A program made the translations under genes and the position numbers. A stretch of 64,000 nucleotides of DNA, taken from the NCBI GenBank assembly GCA_951217055.1, contig OX578282.1, forward strand, positions 10,727,877-10,791,876. The letters run 5' to 3'. The stretch is from Gerris lacustris (taxonomy: Eukaryota; Arthropoda; Insecta; Hemiptera; Gerridae). Shown here piece after piece: positions 1-12,819 of this stretch. Below the pieces are notes generated by a model. The model made no database searches. It worked only from the letters and a program-made list of their open reading frames with translations, and was not told where the DNA came from. The first letter of the stretch is position 1, and each line of letters starts with the position of its first letter.

Positions 1-108
1 AACCATTAGTGATTTCTATTGAGATTAGAGTTCCCCTTAATAATACATTGATTTAAATACACTTAGGTTCACGAGAACTCGTAAAACAATGCTTTAGATG
101 TTATTTAA

Positions 109-635
109 CCCTCGGGTCCTGTGAGGCCTAAATTTGAGATAAAACTGTGAAATTGAGATAGTTGTGGACGTGATTGGAAGATAGGGATTTTTCTAGCTAC
201 ATTTTTTGCTTTTATCAAGAGAATCAGACATTGTTTGACATCGTACGTGATTATACTTCAATTCTGTGCCCATATTGTCCTGACAGGGGACCCGCGCCAC
301 TTTCACTTAAATTTTAGTATTACGCTAATTTTAGTGAAATTTATACATATACATAATACAAAATAAATTAATATTGTACCTGAATTTAAAAATAATATAA
401 TAAAAATATACAAAAACAATTTTGTGCTTATAAACTGTGAGACTATACAACGGTATTTTATAAATTAAAAAAATAATAAAACAATTAAACCAATTTAAAC
501 ATGTTTTATAATATTTTGCTAAAATGATTTCAAGTTTATATTTATTTTATCTGTTGTGTGGGCATATAAAACAGATTTAAGTCCTATCAGGGGTCCGCGC
601 CTCCTCGTGTCTGTATTAGACCGCACACCCGAGGG
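109..635. mobile_element. piggyBac-like MITE, TTAA target sites
   Basis: Bounded by CCCTCGGGT and its complement ACCCGAGGG, each next to TTAA (105-108 and 636-639). TTAA target and CCC-starting inverted ends are the piggyBac signature. A second repeat pair lies inside: a gtcctgacaggggaCCCGCG-type segment near 278 and a related one near 582, both just inside the right half, so the element may be internally rearranged. No transposase coding remains. Confidence 0.75.
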
Positions 636-639
636 TTAA

Positions 640-2490
640 GGTGATGTTAAATGTACATTGGGAGCACCTGATATATTGTAGAACTAATTATGTATTTACT
701 TTTCTTTTATCCTAGTTGAAATTTTATACGAAGAAGTGAACAAATGTAAAATATAGTTTTTAGTTTAAAAACCTAGATTTTTTTTTTTTTTTAATTAAAA
801 TATTTGATGTAAATATTAAATAGATACAATAAAATAGTAAATATATAATATATATTGTATTGGAAAGCTTTTTTCAATGACACAGTGTCATATAGAGTTA
901 TACATCAATGTATAATTATGTATATTTTTTTTACAAACATTTATCAACAAATGTTTTTTTTACTATATTGAATAGGATGGAAAATGGAGTCACTTGATTA
1001 GGAATAAAGAAATGTCTTCTCACCAAAATTCTATTATTTGCATCTAGATGGCATTCAACCACAATCTTAGTGCCCAAACTCAAATGAAATAATGTGTTTT
1101 ATAGAATGTTGCAAAATAAAATAGGTTTAAAGAAAGTAAACAAAATGTCAAACAGGAAAATGAACAAACTAACAATAACTAACTAATCTAACTAAGAAGG
1201 GGCTGGAAACCCCCCTCTCTGCCAGAGCCCCTTGAATTTTGGGTTGCCAGGTGTCCCAGTTTTGGATGCCTAAATTTTAATTGACGCCTTAATTTTGTTG
1301 AAAGCTTGGAGGGGGAAGGAGGACCCCACTAAACAAAATTTATATAAAATATTTAGTATATTATTGCTTCCTTTAATACAATACAAGCGAGATTTGATAT
1401 ATATAAGACATATTCTCATTTTTTATGATAATTACATTCTCAGACTATACATACCCCTTAGTCACGTCATACATTTTTAATGGTCTGGCTCCTAGCCCCC
1501 CATTCCCCCCACAGAAATAAATCCTGCCCCCCCCCCCCCTTCAGGAATGAAACCCAGACCTCCTGCCAGTCCTGCATAAAGAGAAATATGCACACAGAAT
1601 ACTCTATCTAAGTACTCTATGATAAATTGCCATCATACATAAGAACAAGAGATTTATTTGGTTCTTTCAGTTTACTCTATACGTTAGGAGATATGAAAGA
1701 CTTCTAAAAGTTATTAAGTTAAAATTTACAGAATAACCAAATATATTCTTCTACATCATCCTGAAAAGTAGTAATCCAGTATTTTCATAATTATTAGATA
1801 CCAGCGTTTACTTTTCCAATTTCGAGATTTTTAAATCAAGACGCCTCCACATCCAAAGACTTATATTATGTTGTTCGAAGTTTTTAACCCTTATGAAGAT
1901 CAAGCTTAAAGCGATAAAAAAAACTTCACATTGACTCTTCATGCAATAAAAGTACTTTTGGTAGATAGACAACTTATTTTATTCTTAATTATTTGATTTC
2001 CCTTATATCCTATTGTCCATTTTTTGTTAGCCCAACTTAAAAAAAAAATATTTTGAAAAATTTAATAAAGGAACATTTTTTTATTATTTTTTTTATAATA
2101 ATCCATCACTTTTTATTAAATTCCTTTACACACTATATTTTTAAGAGATAAATCACTTTTTAATTAACTTATTTTATCACTACTATTATTATTTTTTTAA
2201 CTATCTAGTAGATGCCCATTAATTTCCCTATATAGGATTCACAACTCAAAATAATTGTTATAACATTAAAATAAGAATATCATATCAGATTAGGTAATTT
2301 TAAAATAATGTAATTAACCAAATATACACAAGAATTTAATCAGAAGACTGGTTTAGAAAACCAAGAAGTCTGTGGTTAAATTCCTAGGACTATTTTTTCA
2401 ATCATGCAGTCTCCCTACTTTTTTTATTCTAATTTCAAGGGCTTAGAGTCAGGCATTATCTACATTTTTTGTGATTTTGAGTTATATACA
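640..2490. other. Gene-free AT-rich intergenic stretch
   Basis: No ORF or exon I can support. It has homopolymer A/T runs and, at 1200-1560, a C/G-rich patch (runs of C at 1529-1540) whose wording (gccccttgaa, gaaacccagacc) resembles the GC-rich ends of hAT-like repeats elsewhere in the window, such as 18830-19100. Confidence 0.5.
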
Positions 2491-2496
2491 CCTTTA

Positions 2497-2712
2497 GGCC
2501 CAATTCACACACGAGTGGCGTATGGCACTGGCGTGGTAGTGGCGTGGCTCTGGTTTGTGCCACCTCTATTTTAACTTATGGCCTAATTTACACTGGTATG
2601 GCGTGGAACTGACGTGGCAGAGGGGGTCCACCATGATCGATCCTCGCCAGTCCCACGCCAGAGCCACGCCATCTCCACGTGTGCCATACACCACTCGTGT
2701 GTGAATTAGGCC
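2497..2712. mobile_element. PIF/Harbinger-like MITE with TTA target duplication
   Basis: 216 bp. The ends are inverted copies of about 32 bp, GGCCYAATTCACACACGAG..., nearly perfect, and TTA flanks both sides (2494-2496, 2713-2715). A 3-bp TTA/TWA duplication is the Harbinger hallmark. The inside is rich in GGCGTGG/CCACGCC repeats and is almost palindromic. Confidence 0.8.
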
Positions 2713-3262
2713 TTAAAATGCTTATAAATTGAAACACAAGCATTCTTAAAGTGTATTTAATTCAGAATCGCAAAAAAATAATAGATAAAGTTGTCTGACT
2801 CTAAGCCTGTGATTTAATGATATACATTTTTAGGCTTAGATTGCCATTAATTCAAAAAATACATTTTTTTATTAAATTGCATAAAAATTGTATTAAATTT
2901 TCAGAAAAAATAGTTAATAATTGACTGATACACTTTGAAATGTTATGCATTGTTAAACTTTTAAATCCCACTATCCTTCAGTGGAATATATTAGTACATT
3001 GATAATTTAAATTTTTAAGGTACATTTTTTGTTTTATAATTAAAAATATTATATTTTATGTATAAAGCTAGGTTCCGACGTAAATATATAAATTAGTATT
3101 GAATCTATACTATTTGAAATATATTAGTTCAAATCAAGATACTAGACAGACCATTAATCCTACTAAAAAAAAACCTCATTTATTTTCTTTAAAAGAAAAT
3201 AGGGGTCCTGGGAAAACAGAGGGTCCTGTTTTTTGCATGTGAAAAAAAAATTCTTGATTAGC

Positions 3263-3467
3263 TGGGTCTATTTGGAATTATTGAAGATACTTTTGCGAGA
3301 TTTCAACCACTCGTTGGGTCTATTGGAATTAATGAAGGTACTTTTGCGATATTTCAACCCTTCGTTGGGTCTATTTGAATTAATGAAGGTACTTTTGCGA
3401 TATTTCAACCCTTCGTTGGGTCTATTGGAATTAATGAAGGTACTTTTGCGATATTTTAACCCCTCAA
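3263..3467. repeat. Minisatellite, 51-52 bp unit, 4 copies
   Basis: Units begin tgggtctatt and contain gaaggtacttttgcga; copy 1 is 52 bp, copies 2-4 are 51 bp and differ by a few bases. Because 51 is divisible by 3 an ORF runs through it, coding a 17-residue repeat (ELMKVLLRYFNPSLG-like), but nothing else supports a protein. I treat the ORF as a by-product. Confidence 0.9.
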
Positions 3468-3479
3468 TGGGTCATTCCC

Positions 3480-5084
3480 AAGCTAAGAAGATTAAATAAC
3501 TAGAAGATTAAATTGTGGTGGTTTTAAAAATTATTTATTTTAATAATACTAATTCTCACCATTTCACCTGAATTCAGGTAATGTTAATTTCACTTTTTTA
3601 TATTTATTTAGCCACACATTTGCATTTTAGTCACTTAGTTCCTCTATCCTCAATTCATAAGAAGTTATCATATACATATTCATAGAGTTTGTACCTAACC
3701 ACTATAACTAATCCAGTAGACCTAACTACCCAAGAATTGAAAACTACAAAGAACAATTTACTAATTTCATCGACATTTTTAACTTTATTTTATATAAATC
3801 AAAATATTTTTTTTTCTTTCTTTTTTGCAATAGAAATAAATTATGAACACCGCAAAAAGCCTATTTTTAAAATAAAAACAAAAATCTTTATTTTGCACAA
3901 AATTAAATTAATTATTTTTAGCTTCCTTTTCGCCCTTTTTAACAAAATCTGCAATTAAAACTTCTTAGTTAGTTTTTTTTTTTTTAAATTTTGTTTAGAG
4001 AATTTAAACTTAGTCGATAGATTTTGTTTTATCTTCTCTTAAGTGTCCATGCTGGTTCAGTATTTGTAGCTAAAAATTTTCTACAGACGGGAAGAGGTCC
4101 CATTAGTGGAAACGAACAGAGTTTGAGATGATATTCACAAAAATATGGCACTTCTCGTTAACTGAAAAATCGACCTCCTCAGGTGAGAAATAAATTTTTT
4201 AATAATTTTTTTCTAATTAAAAAATAAATATAATTTAAGGTGTTTATTTTTTCTCTACATTCAACTAATTCAATGTACAAATAAAAGAAAATGTTACCAA
4301 TAAATTTTGAGAATTAGTAATTAGTGTTTTCAAAAAAAGATTTTTTTTTTTTACATATTAAACTTTAAGCCAAATCAATTTAATTACAGCAATTTATTTT
4401 TAAAACACAATTCTATTATCATTTTTATTTTCAACTATTTATACAAAACTCTTTCAAACACAATTTCTCACACAGGTGATTAAAATTATTTTTTTCTGGG
4501 TTATGAATAAAGTTAGTTTTTTCTTACAAACAAAAAAAGTTAAGAACATTTTAATTAATGAACTAAATTGGAACTAAATATTTCAGCGTAGTTAATGTAA
4601 TGTGTTTTTTTTTTTTTGGTTTAGTAATATTTTTTTAGTTTATTGATATTAATTATCAGTAATTATTCCACATCCTTATTATATAGTCCTTATTCTTATT
4701 TGTTTGTTAAATTATTAAAGCAATAAAAAACTATATTTGTTAAACTTTTAGGAATTATTTACAATTTATCATAAAGTTAATTCATTTGTTAAAAAAGTTT
4801 TATTTTTCTGCAGCCAAAATCTACCAACTCTAGACCATGACTGAGATAAGCTAAATACCAACATTTTGAATTGTAGGCATCATTAAAAAAAGAAGTGGCG
4901 TATTATGGATCGTTAGCCTCCCATTGTGTAAACTGTTACGAACGAGTATCAGTAAAAGCAGTTCCATTGTAGATAATCCTAGCAATGGCATGAATTTATT
5001 TGGATTTTATCCCTCTCAAATTTAGACATTTCTCTAAGATCTATAATTATTTCACCAAAAATAATTGTTCACAGTGCAAAAATA
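3480..5084. other. AT-rich intergenic stretch, one exon-like segment
   Basis: Long A/T runs. At about 4085-4191 a less AT-rich segment sits between a plausible acceptor (ttctacag) and a donor (cag|gtgaga), but it has stops in reading and I cannot tie it to a gene. Nothing else is visible. Confidence 0.35.
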
Positions 5085-5135
5085 CAGGGTGTGGCAAAAG
5101 TTCGGCAACGGCTAATTATCTCCGTTAATATTTTA

Positions 5136-5874
5136 GATATCAAACTGTAGTTTGCTGCAGTCTTCATCATGCATAAAAAACTATTTTTTTTTTTGGTGGG
5201 AACCCACATTTCCTGCCATTTTGGTTGCCGCCATATTGGATTCAACTTTAAAATTTAAAATTGGAACTCCTATACTGTAATATATATTTGGAAAGCTTAT
5301 TATCTTTCACCGTTTCAAAATGGCGGCCAGTTGAAATTTCAAAATTGCCATTTTCAAAGCTTGATTGCTGCTAAAATAAGGTTTTAAGAGATAAAAAAAA
5401 ATTAGGAGTAAAATTATCCTATTTTAAACTCAAAAATTCAAAATTGGTTCAAAAAAATATATTTAATTATATTTTCAGTTGCGAAACTAAAATGACTACA
5501 TGCGTTGCTGTAGCAACCAAATAAAAATAAAATTTTTGAAAAAGTAGTATTGAACTTTCATTTTTTACTCTTAAATAAGACAAATTTACTCTCGCATTTT
5601 TCCCTTAAAATCTTTACTTTGGTCGTAATTAAACGTCAAAAATGTCAATTTTGTAATTTCATCTGGCCGCCATTTTGAAACGGCGAAAGAAAAAAAAACT
5701 CTGGTTTGCGGCAAATGTTTTCTTTTTTCAAGGCCTTTCTAAATATGTATCGCAGTATAGGAGTTCCAGTTTGAAATTTTAAAGTTGAATCCAATATGGC
5801 GGGAAAATGGGTACTCGCCAAAAAAGTAGTTTTTTATGCATGATGAAGATTACAACAAACCGCAGTTTGATATC
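5136..5874. mobile_element. Foldback element, ~220-bp inverted arms
   Basis: Left arm 5136-5353 and right arm 5645-5874 are inverted copies (gatatcaaactg... to ...cagtttgatatc; both carry catgcataaaaaact and the cggccgccattttgaaac-type segment). The 290-bp spacer has no coding sequence. Just outside, 5085-5110 reads acagggtgtggcaaaag, a phrase typical of the ends of some insect DNA transposons, so the true element may be a little larger. Confidence 0.75.
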
Positions 5875-5889
5875 TCACATATAATTTAA

Positions 5890-7310
5890 CACAAATATTT
5901 ATGTGAACTTGGTACCTGATCTAGAGAATTCTGCTTAGTCAAAGTAGCCTGTAAATTGTAAAGAAGATTTTATATACTTTATATTATCTCTCAACTTGGG
6001 TCAACTTCTCATTTGATTATTGTAATGTTTAAAAGTTTAAGATGTTCGCACCATTAAAATTAAAACAGTTCAAATATTTAGTCAGGAGAGCTAAAAATTA
6101 TTTCACATTTTTCTTGCATCGCTTGCTTTAAATAACGCTGTTTTCAACCTAAACATGATTTCTCTATCATTTGCAACTAATTCCCTATTATTTCTCTCAA
6201 TAGTTATCAAATAAAAATTCTCTATAAGATTTAAAGTCCAAAAAGAAGAAGTGAAGTGGAATAATTACTGATAATAACAGTTTTAAGATTGAGCTGACGT
6301 TATTTTACTCTGCCAATAATTGTTGTGTGAAAGACTGCACTAAGTGTGCATGTAATTTTTATTGTATGTTTCGTCCTTTTTATATAATCATGGTTTAATG
6401 TCATTTAAATGTGTGTTTGTAGATTAGATATTTGTATTCTGACATAACATAACCCTCAATTTTTCTACATCTTATTTAGAATAATCTTTTTAGTTCCCTT
6501 ATTTAGTCTCTTCTTCATAGTTGACTTTCTCTTTTCCCCCCTTTTTTCCTATTTTATTTTATATATTTTTTTCTAAAGTATTTTTTTAAAAATATATATT
6601 TTTTAAATTTTATTAAATCTATTTAATTGGATGAAATTATAGATTTTCTGCATTTAAAGTCAATGTTTTAATGGAATCGAGTTTCTTTATTTTTTTTTGC
6701 ATTTGGGAAATGTTTTTTGCTTATTTTTTTATTGTTTGATGTATAGTTAAATGTTTTTTTTTATTGATAAATGAGTAAAATTTTATTATAGCATTCTAAA
6801 AACAGTGTTTAAGAACTCTTTTTAAAACTATCGACTAATCACAGAAACATTTTTGTTTTTATTTGTTCATAATGTAATATCTAGCTACCTAACTTTTATA
6901 TTTAATTAAGACATTTTTTTATTTTTATTTATTTATTTTTTTTTTTAATATATTTTTTTCCCCTATAATTGAAGGATAAAATCTACCTACATAAGCTCTC
7001 TAAAGTATAACCAAATATTTTCACAAATTATGTGAAAAATTTTCCTTTACAGTTTTACAGATGTTTAAGCAAAGAAGATATATAGTCTCATGTCTTTGAT
7101 ATTAACGTTAAGAAAAATGTTTCTATTAAGCATGAATTAAAAAACAAGGGAATGCCTTGTTGCATACAGTTTGAATAAAATTATTGTTACCGAGTATAAA
7201 AAGGAAATATTAATTCCTAAAGAATATATGCATGTTTTTTTTTGCTTATAAATATTTATACCTTTTGCTATTTCAGTTCAATGTTAACTACTCTTGTATT
7301 CTTGGTTGGA
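5890..7310. other. AT-rich intergenic stretch
   Basis: Very T-rich (runs at 6530-6790 and 6900-6960). No coding, RNA or repeat structure that I can support. Confidence 0.6.
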
Positions 7311-7325
7311 AGGTGCCAGTTATGA

Positions 7326-7609
7326 CAGTGGTGTAGCTAGGGCATTGGGGGCCCCCCGCAAGAACTCTTTGGGGCCCCTCGCCAAAGAAAATTGATGAGC
7401 AAAAAAAAAAAAATTTGCATTCAGAACTGAATGAGGGGGGGCTCCCCCCTCCCTGCTAATGGTATAGAAGTATGATTACAAGGTAGTTAAATTTTATTAT
7501 GCTCTAAAGGGGGGCCCATCAACATTGGTACATTGGATTTGGCAGCCCCCCCTGGTACCAGGGGCCCGCCCGCAATGCGGACCCGTGCGGGCCCATAGTT
7601 ACGCCACTG
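7326..7609. mobile_element. hAT-like MITE with 8-bp target duplication AGTTATGA
   Basis: 284 bp. Ends CAGTGGTGTAGCTA and (inverted) CAGTGGCGTAACTA, flanked on both sides by a perfect AGTTATGA (7318-7325, 7610-7617). The 8-bp duplication and CAGTGGCG-type ends are hAT features. Subterminal regions are G/C runs. Confidence 0.85.
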
Positions 7610-8031
7610 AGTTATGAGGATATTTAAGACATCGCAATCTTTAGAGATTACTATAGCAAAACCCATAACTCCAAATAGAATTGCCCCTTCCAGTTAAGGA
7701 TATATCATATTTACAGAGTTGCCCTATCAAAAAAATATATTTCCAGGCACCAAATTAGATGAAATGAGAGTTGCTATATCCAATTACACATTAAAGCTGA
7801 TTTTTACCTGACTTTCTCAGTATTTAAGATTGTTTAGCTTATGACAAATAATATAAAGTTACATATGAATCTAGGTGTATAAAAATATCAGAATAATACT
7901 TGACAAATCAGACGAAGGAAGAGAAAAAGGAAAAAGTACTTGCTTTTAGGAAACAGATAAAAATAATTTAAATATTTCCCTGTCTTAAGGTGGTACTGTA
8001 GACAGTCAAACTGCAATATATTCTGGTTAAG

Positions 8032-8494
8032 GCTAATGACACACTTCGCCACCCGGTAAGCGCCACCTGGGTGGCGCCAACCTGGTTGATGCCACTAGCT
8101 CCCGCCACCTGACTTGCGCCACTCGGACAAAAAGAATACTAGTTTGTTTTCATACAGTGTTCCCCTGTATCAAAGAGGACAGTAACATTTTTTAAATTTT
8201 TGCCGAATGTCGCATGGAACTTTCAAAAATTTGCTTAGAATATTGAAGAACAGTTTGGACCAGTAAAAACACTTATATGAGGGATGCAGTTGGCCCCTGA
8301 TTTGATTTCCCCTAGATTTGATTGAAGGAGTGGTGGCTGAGTGGCAGAGACTTGGGTAGCACCGTGTGACGGGCTCAATTAAGAACAATGGGCTGACTGG
8401 GTGGCGCCACCTGTAGGTGGTGGCTAGACCTGGGACGGTCGACCGGGTAGCGCCACCTCGTGTGGCAGGTTCCATTCTATTCTCATTGACGACC
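8032..8494 (+). mobile_element. MITE copy, one clear end (family of 45230-45582)
   Basis: Starts tgacacacttcgccacc and carries repeated GCGCCACC modules. It is related, in inverted orientation, to the complete element at 45230-45582: both share ctgatttgatttccccta and ggaacctg-type blocks. The right end diverges after about 8494, so this copy looks truncated. The 101-aa minus-strand ORF here is a chance reading. Confidence 0.65.
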
Positions 8495-8499
8495 TGCGT

Positions 8500-9640
8500 A
8501 AAATATTTTGCTCATGAGGTATCATAATAAAAATAAATTATCTACCTTAATATGATTCTATAAAAATTATATTGTTCCTCTTTGAAACTAATTCTAGAAC
8601 AGTGCCAAGAGATAAAAATAAATCAACTGTCATTCTTTTTACACAATGACAAAAAGAGCAAATTTTTAGGATGATAAATTCACACTCTTAAAATTAAATG
8701 TCAAAATGCAATATGAGTATATGTTGATAATAAAGCATCGACTTTTTGAGGAAAAACTTAAAAGTTATCATTATGTTTAGCCACCTCATTTGGGTACCTT
8801 ATTTATAACCAAACATCCTGTCCTATAAACAGTTGTCCTTCGAACAAACTACATTAAATTTGATTTCAAAATAAAAATAAATCTTTTTATCTTGAAGCAG
8901 TAAATATATGAAGCAGTAAATATGAATTTGTATTCTCTGATTAGACGATGGTAATTTAGTTGAGTTCTTACTACAATATGCAAGTTAAAAACATCCAGTT
9001 GAACATCATTAAAGGTATAAAATATTAAAACATATTGCAAGCTGAGAAAATGTGTCGAGTTTAACTGCAAAAAATAAAAATATAATATCGATTCTAAAAA
9101 AAATATTACAATTGTTTAATTTTAATTTTGAAAAAAAAAAAAAAAAAAAAAAAAATTGTATTTAAGCTTTGGCTCATTTTCTCAAATTATTAATTTTAAA
9201 ATGTATGCTATTAATGTAAATAGAGAAAAAAATCACTGTCTCAGTTCAATAATATTTTTATATATTTTTACTGAGCTAAGTTTCATCTTGATAAAACCAT
9301 CATCAGTGCCTGAAATGACAAGGATTCAGAAGAAGTAAACATTTTATCAGCTAGAAGATCGTTGAATTTTTTAGTATTTTCTCTTCTCCTCCCTACTTCT
9401 TCTATTACTGGTGATGACTGTTTTCAGACGAAATCTAGCTCTTTAAAAATAATTTTGGGGGGAAATAAATGTAAAGAGACAGTTATTTTTCACTCTATAA
9501 TGACTTACTGCTCAGCTCCTCTAAAATTAGTTATTTAAGTAATTAAGTACATATGGCTTGTCCAAGAATTAGAGACCTTTATTATTTTAAAAATCAGGGA
9601 AATTTTATTTTAACAAATAAAGCTTAAGACATTGTAGGTA
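8500..9640. other. AT-rich intergenic stretch with a 21-base A run
   Basis: Homopolymer A tract near 9132-9154. No gene or repeat family that I recognise. Confidence 0.55.
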
Positions 9641-9650
9641 AACATCCCCA

Positions 9651-10350
9651 CTAGTTTTCGACTAAATCCCCATTACGATCCATGCACTTGGTGAACTGTG
9701 GTACTAGATTTTGATTTTGTCATTGAAGGACTTCACCGCTTATTCTCACCACTTCTATAACCTCCTTATTGGTCTCTTATTGGTCGTTTTCCGGCTAAAT
9801 GTTGCTTCAGAGGGAAATTACTCGGGGTTATAAGTATCATTTGAAGGAGTCCAAAAGGAGGGGACATTAGCTGTGTGGCTGAGCCTTGTGGTGCAGTGTT
9901 CCTGGTCACTTGTATTGGACAAACCTATGGAGATTTTTGGCAACATTTGGCAATAACAATCTGTGTTGATGGTTGTCCCTTGTGGCAAAAAATCAACAAG
10001 AATAACACCTTCTATTCAAAAACAAGATGGCTATGATTTTCCGCCTTAAGATTGCCAGACAAACTTTTCGGGCGTGAGGTGAAGAGGGGAGGCACCATGT
10101 CATTGATTGTCTTTTTATCTATGTGGTTAGGTGACGCATCTGTGATGATAGAATCCAATTCCAATTGTTTGAGCAAATGGTCCCAAAATTGCAGAGCACT
10201 TTTCACAGATTTGAGGAGTTCAAAGGATTCCATAGCGGAGTGTCCATCTTAAACGGTCACCAAAGTCACAGTAAATTAGCTACCAAGCTGGGTGGGTCAC
10301 CTCACGTCCTAGAGGAGCTAGTACTATCATCTTTTGAGAATAAAGGTCTT
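9651..10350 (-). pseudogene. Decayed mariner-type transposase
   Basis: Read on the minus strand, scattered frames give mariner landmarks in order: a PPLFTSRPKSLSG segment like the block before the second catalytic region, then VILVDFLPQGTTINTDCY-like text (family: VLLVDFLPRGATINAEYY), then VPQFTKCMDRNGDLVEN and a stop, which matches the family's end (..YDKCLNRHGDYVEK). Several frameshifts and stops separate these pieces and the catalytic residues cannot be followed. Tc1/mariner elements move by cut-and-paste at TA; this copy is dead. Confidence 0.7.
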
Positions 10351-10616
10351 TAACTCTTGGATATATGAGGGATATATCATATATTAGGCATTGAGATCAA
10401 TTATGAATAGTTAAAAAAAATAATATGAATAACATTTTTAAAATTCCTAGTTTATAGGTTTACAATTTGATCTTATGATTAACTCTAACCATTTTTTTTA
10501 AATTTCAAAAGATGACATAAAAAAATTTAAATTTAACAAATTCATCGGATTAATTATTAAGAAATTTATCATCAATAACATAAGACATATAAACTATAGT
10601 TCTACATTTGTCCAAA

Positions 10617-10831
10617 GACTCAAAACTGCAGGACATGGCATGCAGGACTCAAAACTGCATGACATGGCATCCAGGACTCAAAACTGTATGACATGGCAAG
10701 CAGGACTCAAAACTGCAAGACATTGCATGCAGGACTCAAAACTGCATGACATGGCCTGCAGGACTCAAAACTGCAGGACATGGCATGCAGGACTCAAAAC
10801 TGCATGACATGGCATGCAGGACTCAAAACTG
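10617..10831. repeat. Minisatellite, 29-bp unit, 7.4 copies
   Basis: Unit begins gactcaaaactgca and contains gacatggcatgcag. Seven full copies (10617-10819) plus 12 bases. Copies differ at single positions (cag/cat/tat; gcatgcag, gcatccag, gcaagcag). Confidence 0.93.
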
Positions 10832-10839
10832 GGAGTGAT

Positions 10840-11250
10840 TAAGTTTTTATAGAACTAATTAAGTTGTTCAGGAGTAACGATACATCTTTTATTACAAATT
10901 ATTTTATGCTGAGAAAGAAACATATTTATCACAAATCTAAATAGGAAGTAAGATCAACATTTAAAGGGCTCTCTCACACACATTTAGAAGTCTTTTGTAA
11001 ATATTACTTTTTTATTCATTGTTTATTTTACGAGTCTTATGAGAAAAATCAAAATTACATACGATACATAAATTTCATTATAAATTACACATTAATAATT
11101 AAAAATAAAAAATTCTCTGTTAATTAGAAAATAAGACAGGATAAAATTGGGCAAGAGAACCCTTAAACATTTTTTACCATACAGACATAAGTCACCCCTC
11201 AAAAAAAAAAAAATATATAATTGTTACCTACTCTTAATTATGTTTTAACA
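10840..11250. other. AT-rich intergenic stretch
   Basis: No coding or repeat signal beyond A/T runs. Confidence 0.5.
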
Positions 11251-11251
11251 G

Positions 11252-11304
11252 ACTTCTGTGATGAATTCCAGAGAAAGTACAAGAAGGACTTTAAACTCTT
11301 AAAC
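11252..11304 (+). other. Exon-like segment, 53 bp, host gene unknown
   Basis: A pyrimidine-rich acceptor (tgttttaacag) and a donor (gtaagc) enclose 53 bases. One frame is open and reads FCDEFQRKYKKDFKLLN; the other two have stops. The peptide loosely resembles the F(C/V)EEFxxKYKxD helix of Hsp70/Hsp110 ATPase domains, but no other exon of such a gene is visible nearby. It may be a real exon of an unseen gene or a chance match. Confidence 0.3.
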
Positions 11305-11742
11305 GTAAGCAAAAGTACCGAATTCCAAATGTGTTAACAAACACAATAGAGACAGTTATTTCTTCTTAATCATAAATATTGCTGTTTATTATTAAGTGTT
11401 GTTTGTGTCAACACAATTTGTAGGTAAAAAAACCCAAAATTTACCTAAGAATTAAATACTACGACAACAAAACAAAGCTGTAACAACATTTATTATTGGT
11501 TTAAAAGATAAATGTTTAAAATTTTAAGAAATATCTTTGTTAAGTTAAAATTTGTCTAAAGTTGTTGTGAAGAGTATTTATTCTCCAGCCTGCCTTGATG
11601 TAACAAGATTAAAAAAAAAATAAAATAGATTAATGTTAAAGAAAGAAGAAAAGGCAAATGCAAATTATTTTTTTTATTGCAAAATTTGTTTTCTTTTATA
11701 ATAAAATTGATTTAAGAGTTCTTTACGGGCGTTTGTAATTAT

Positions 11743-11885
11743 TTAATGATCTAGATGGAGTCGAAGGGCAGGTCAGGGAGGTACAACAGGTCCTCATCAG
11801 AGGACAGCCATCGACTACAGAACTGGATACATCAGGTCTAATCTGAGATCTCCATCGGGCCGGGTCAGGTGACAGGACCCTACCC
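11743..11885 (+). other. GC-richer island, open in all three + frames, exon-like
   Basis: About 140 bp of markedly higher GC than its surroundings, with an AG just before (gatctag) and gtgaca or gtagga after. All three + frames stay open for 30 or more codons (for example SKGRSGRYNRSSSEDSHRL in one frame, DGVEGQVREVQQVL in another). I do not recognise any of them. It could be an exon, a promoter-proximal island or a repeat fragment. Confidence 0.25.
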
Positions 11886-12472
11886 AATACTGAGAAGAAA
11901 ATTTTAAGCAAGTAGGATAAAAATAAAAAAGCAAACCATGCAATTTTAGATCTCATGCAGGGCGGAAGTAACTCGTCTAAACTTTGGAGTTTGTAAAAAA
12001 AACAAAAAGAATTTAGCTTCTTAGGAAAATTTTTTTAAGTTGTAAAAAAAAGAACAATTTCATAATCCAAAACCTATAATAATTTTAAAATTAAAAAAAT
12101 GGAGACTTAAAAAAAAAAATTGAAAAAACGAAAAGTATATATAAATGAAAGAAACATTAAAAAAAGGGTTATGAAGTAAAAATAAAAATATTCGTACCAC
12201 GAAAACAAGTGAAGTTAAAATAATTTTCCTTCAATATTGAAAATAATTTATGATGATAATACTCATACTATCATCATCAATTGAATTTTCATTAACACAA
12301 TCATACACTTTCTCATTCGTTCAGGTTAATCATAGACATATCCATTTCACTACGTCCTTATTTTAAAGGTAAATAAATTATTGTAATAACAATCGCATAA
12401 AAAAAAAAAAAAAATTAATTGCATTCAATGTTTTTCATGAAATATATAAAATAGTAATAACTCTTTTTCTTT

Positions 12473-12503
<31 letters not shown>

Positions 12504-12668
12504 TACATTTTTAATAAAATTTGGTACTTTTAGAAGTATTTTGAATTTTCTTTCTTTTAACATCTTTCATTATCTGGCTTATTGTAACAATTGGAATTCT
12601 CCTTCTAGTAGTATTCATCTGAAATTTAATTTCTTCATGGTTAAATGTTAAAATAAGGAAGTTTAAAG

Positions 12669-12816
12669 GCCGGGATACACTTGAGCATTCACCCCAAATG
12701 AGCATGCGTTTCCATTCGGCTCGCCCTGTCCATATCTAAGCAAATCGTGGTGAATGTATGCTCATTCGGGGCGAACGCATGCTTATTCGGGGCGAATGCT
12801 CAAGTGTATCCCTAAA
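12669..12816. mobile_element. Small MITE with ~20-bp inverted ends
   Basis: Ends GGGATACACTTGAGCATTC and its inverted copy; the inside repeats the theme (gcattcaccc, gctcattcggggcgaa). About 150 bp. The target duplication is not clear, so I do not assign a superfamily. Confidence 0.65.
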
Positions 12817-12819
12817 AGT

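Noticed and set aside
3233..3499. 88-aa ORF with a 17-residue leucine-rich repeat
   Set aside because: It is produced by a 51-bp minisatellite whose period is divisible by 3; no start context, splice site or similarity supports a protein.
8170..8475. 101-aa minus-strand ORF
   Set aside because: It lies inside a GC-richer MITE copy; its reading is not kept in the related element at 45230-45582.
10617..10831. CRISPR-like array
   Set aside because: A 29-bp unit repeats directly without spacers; it is a minisatellite in a eukaryotic genome.
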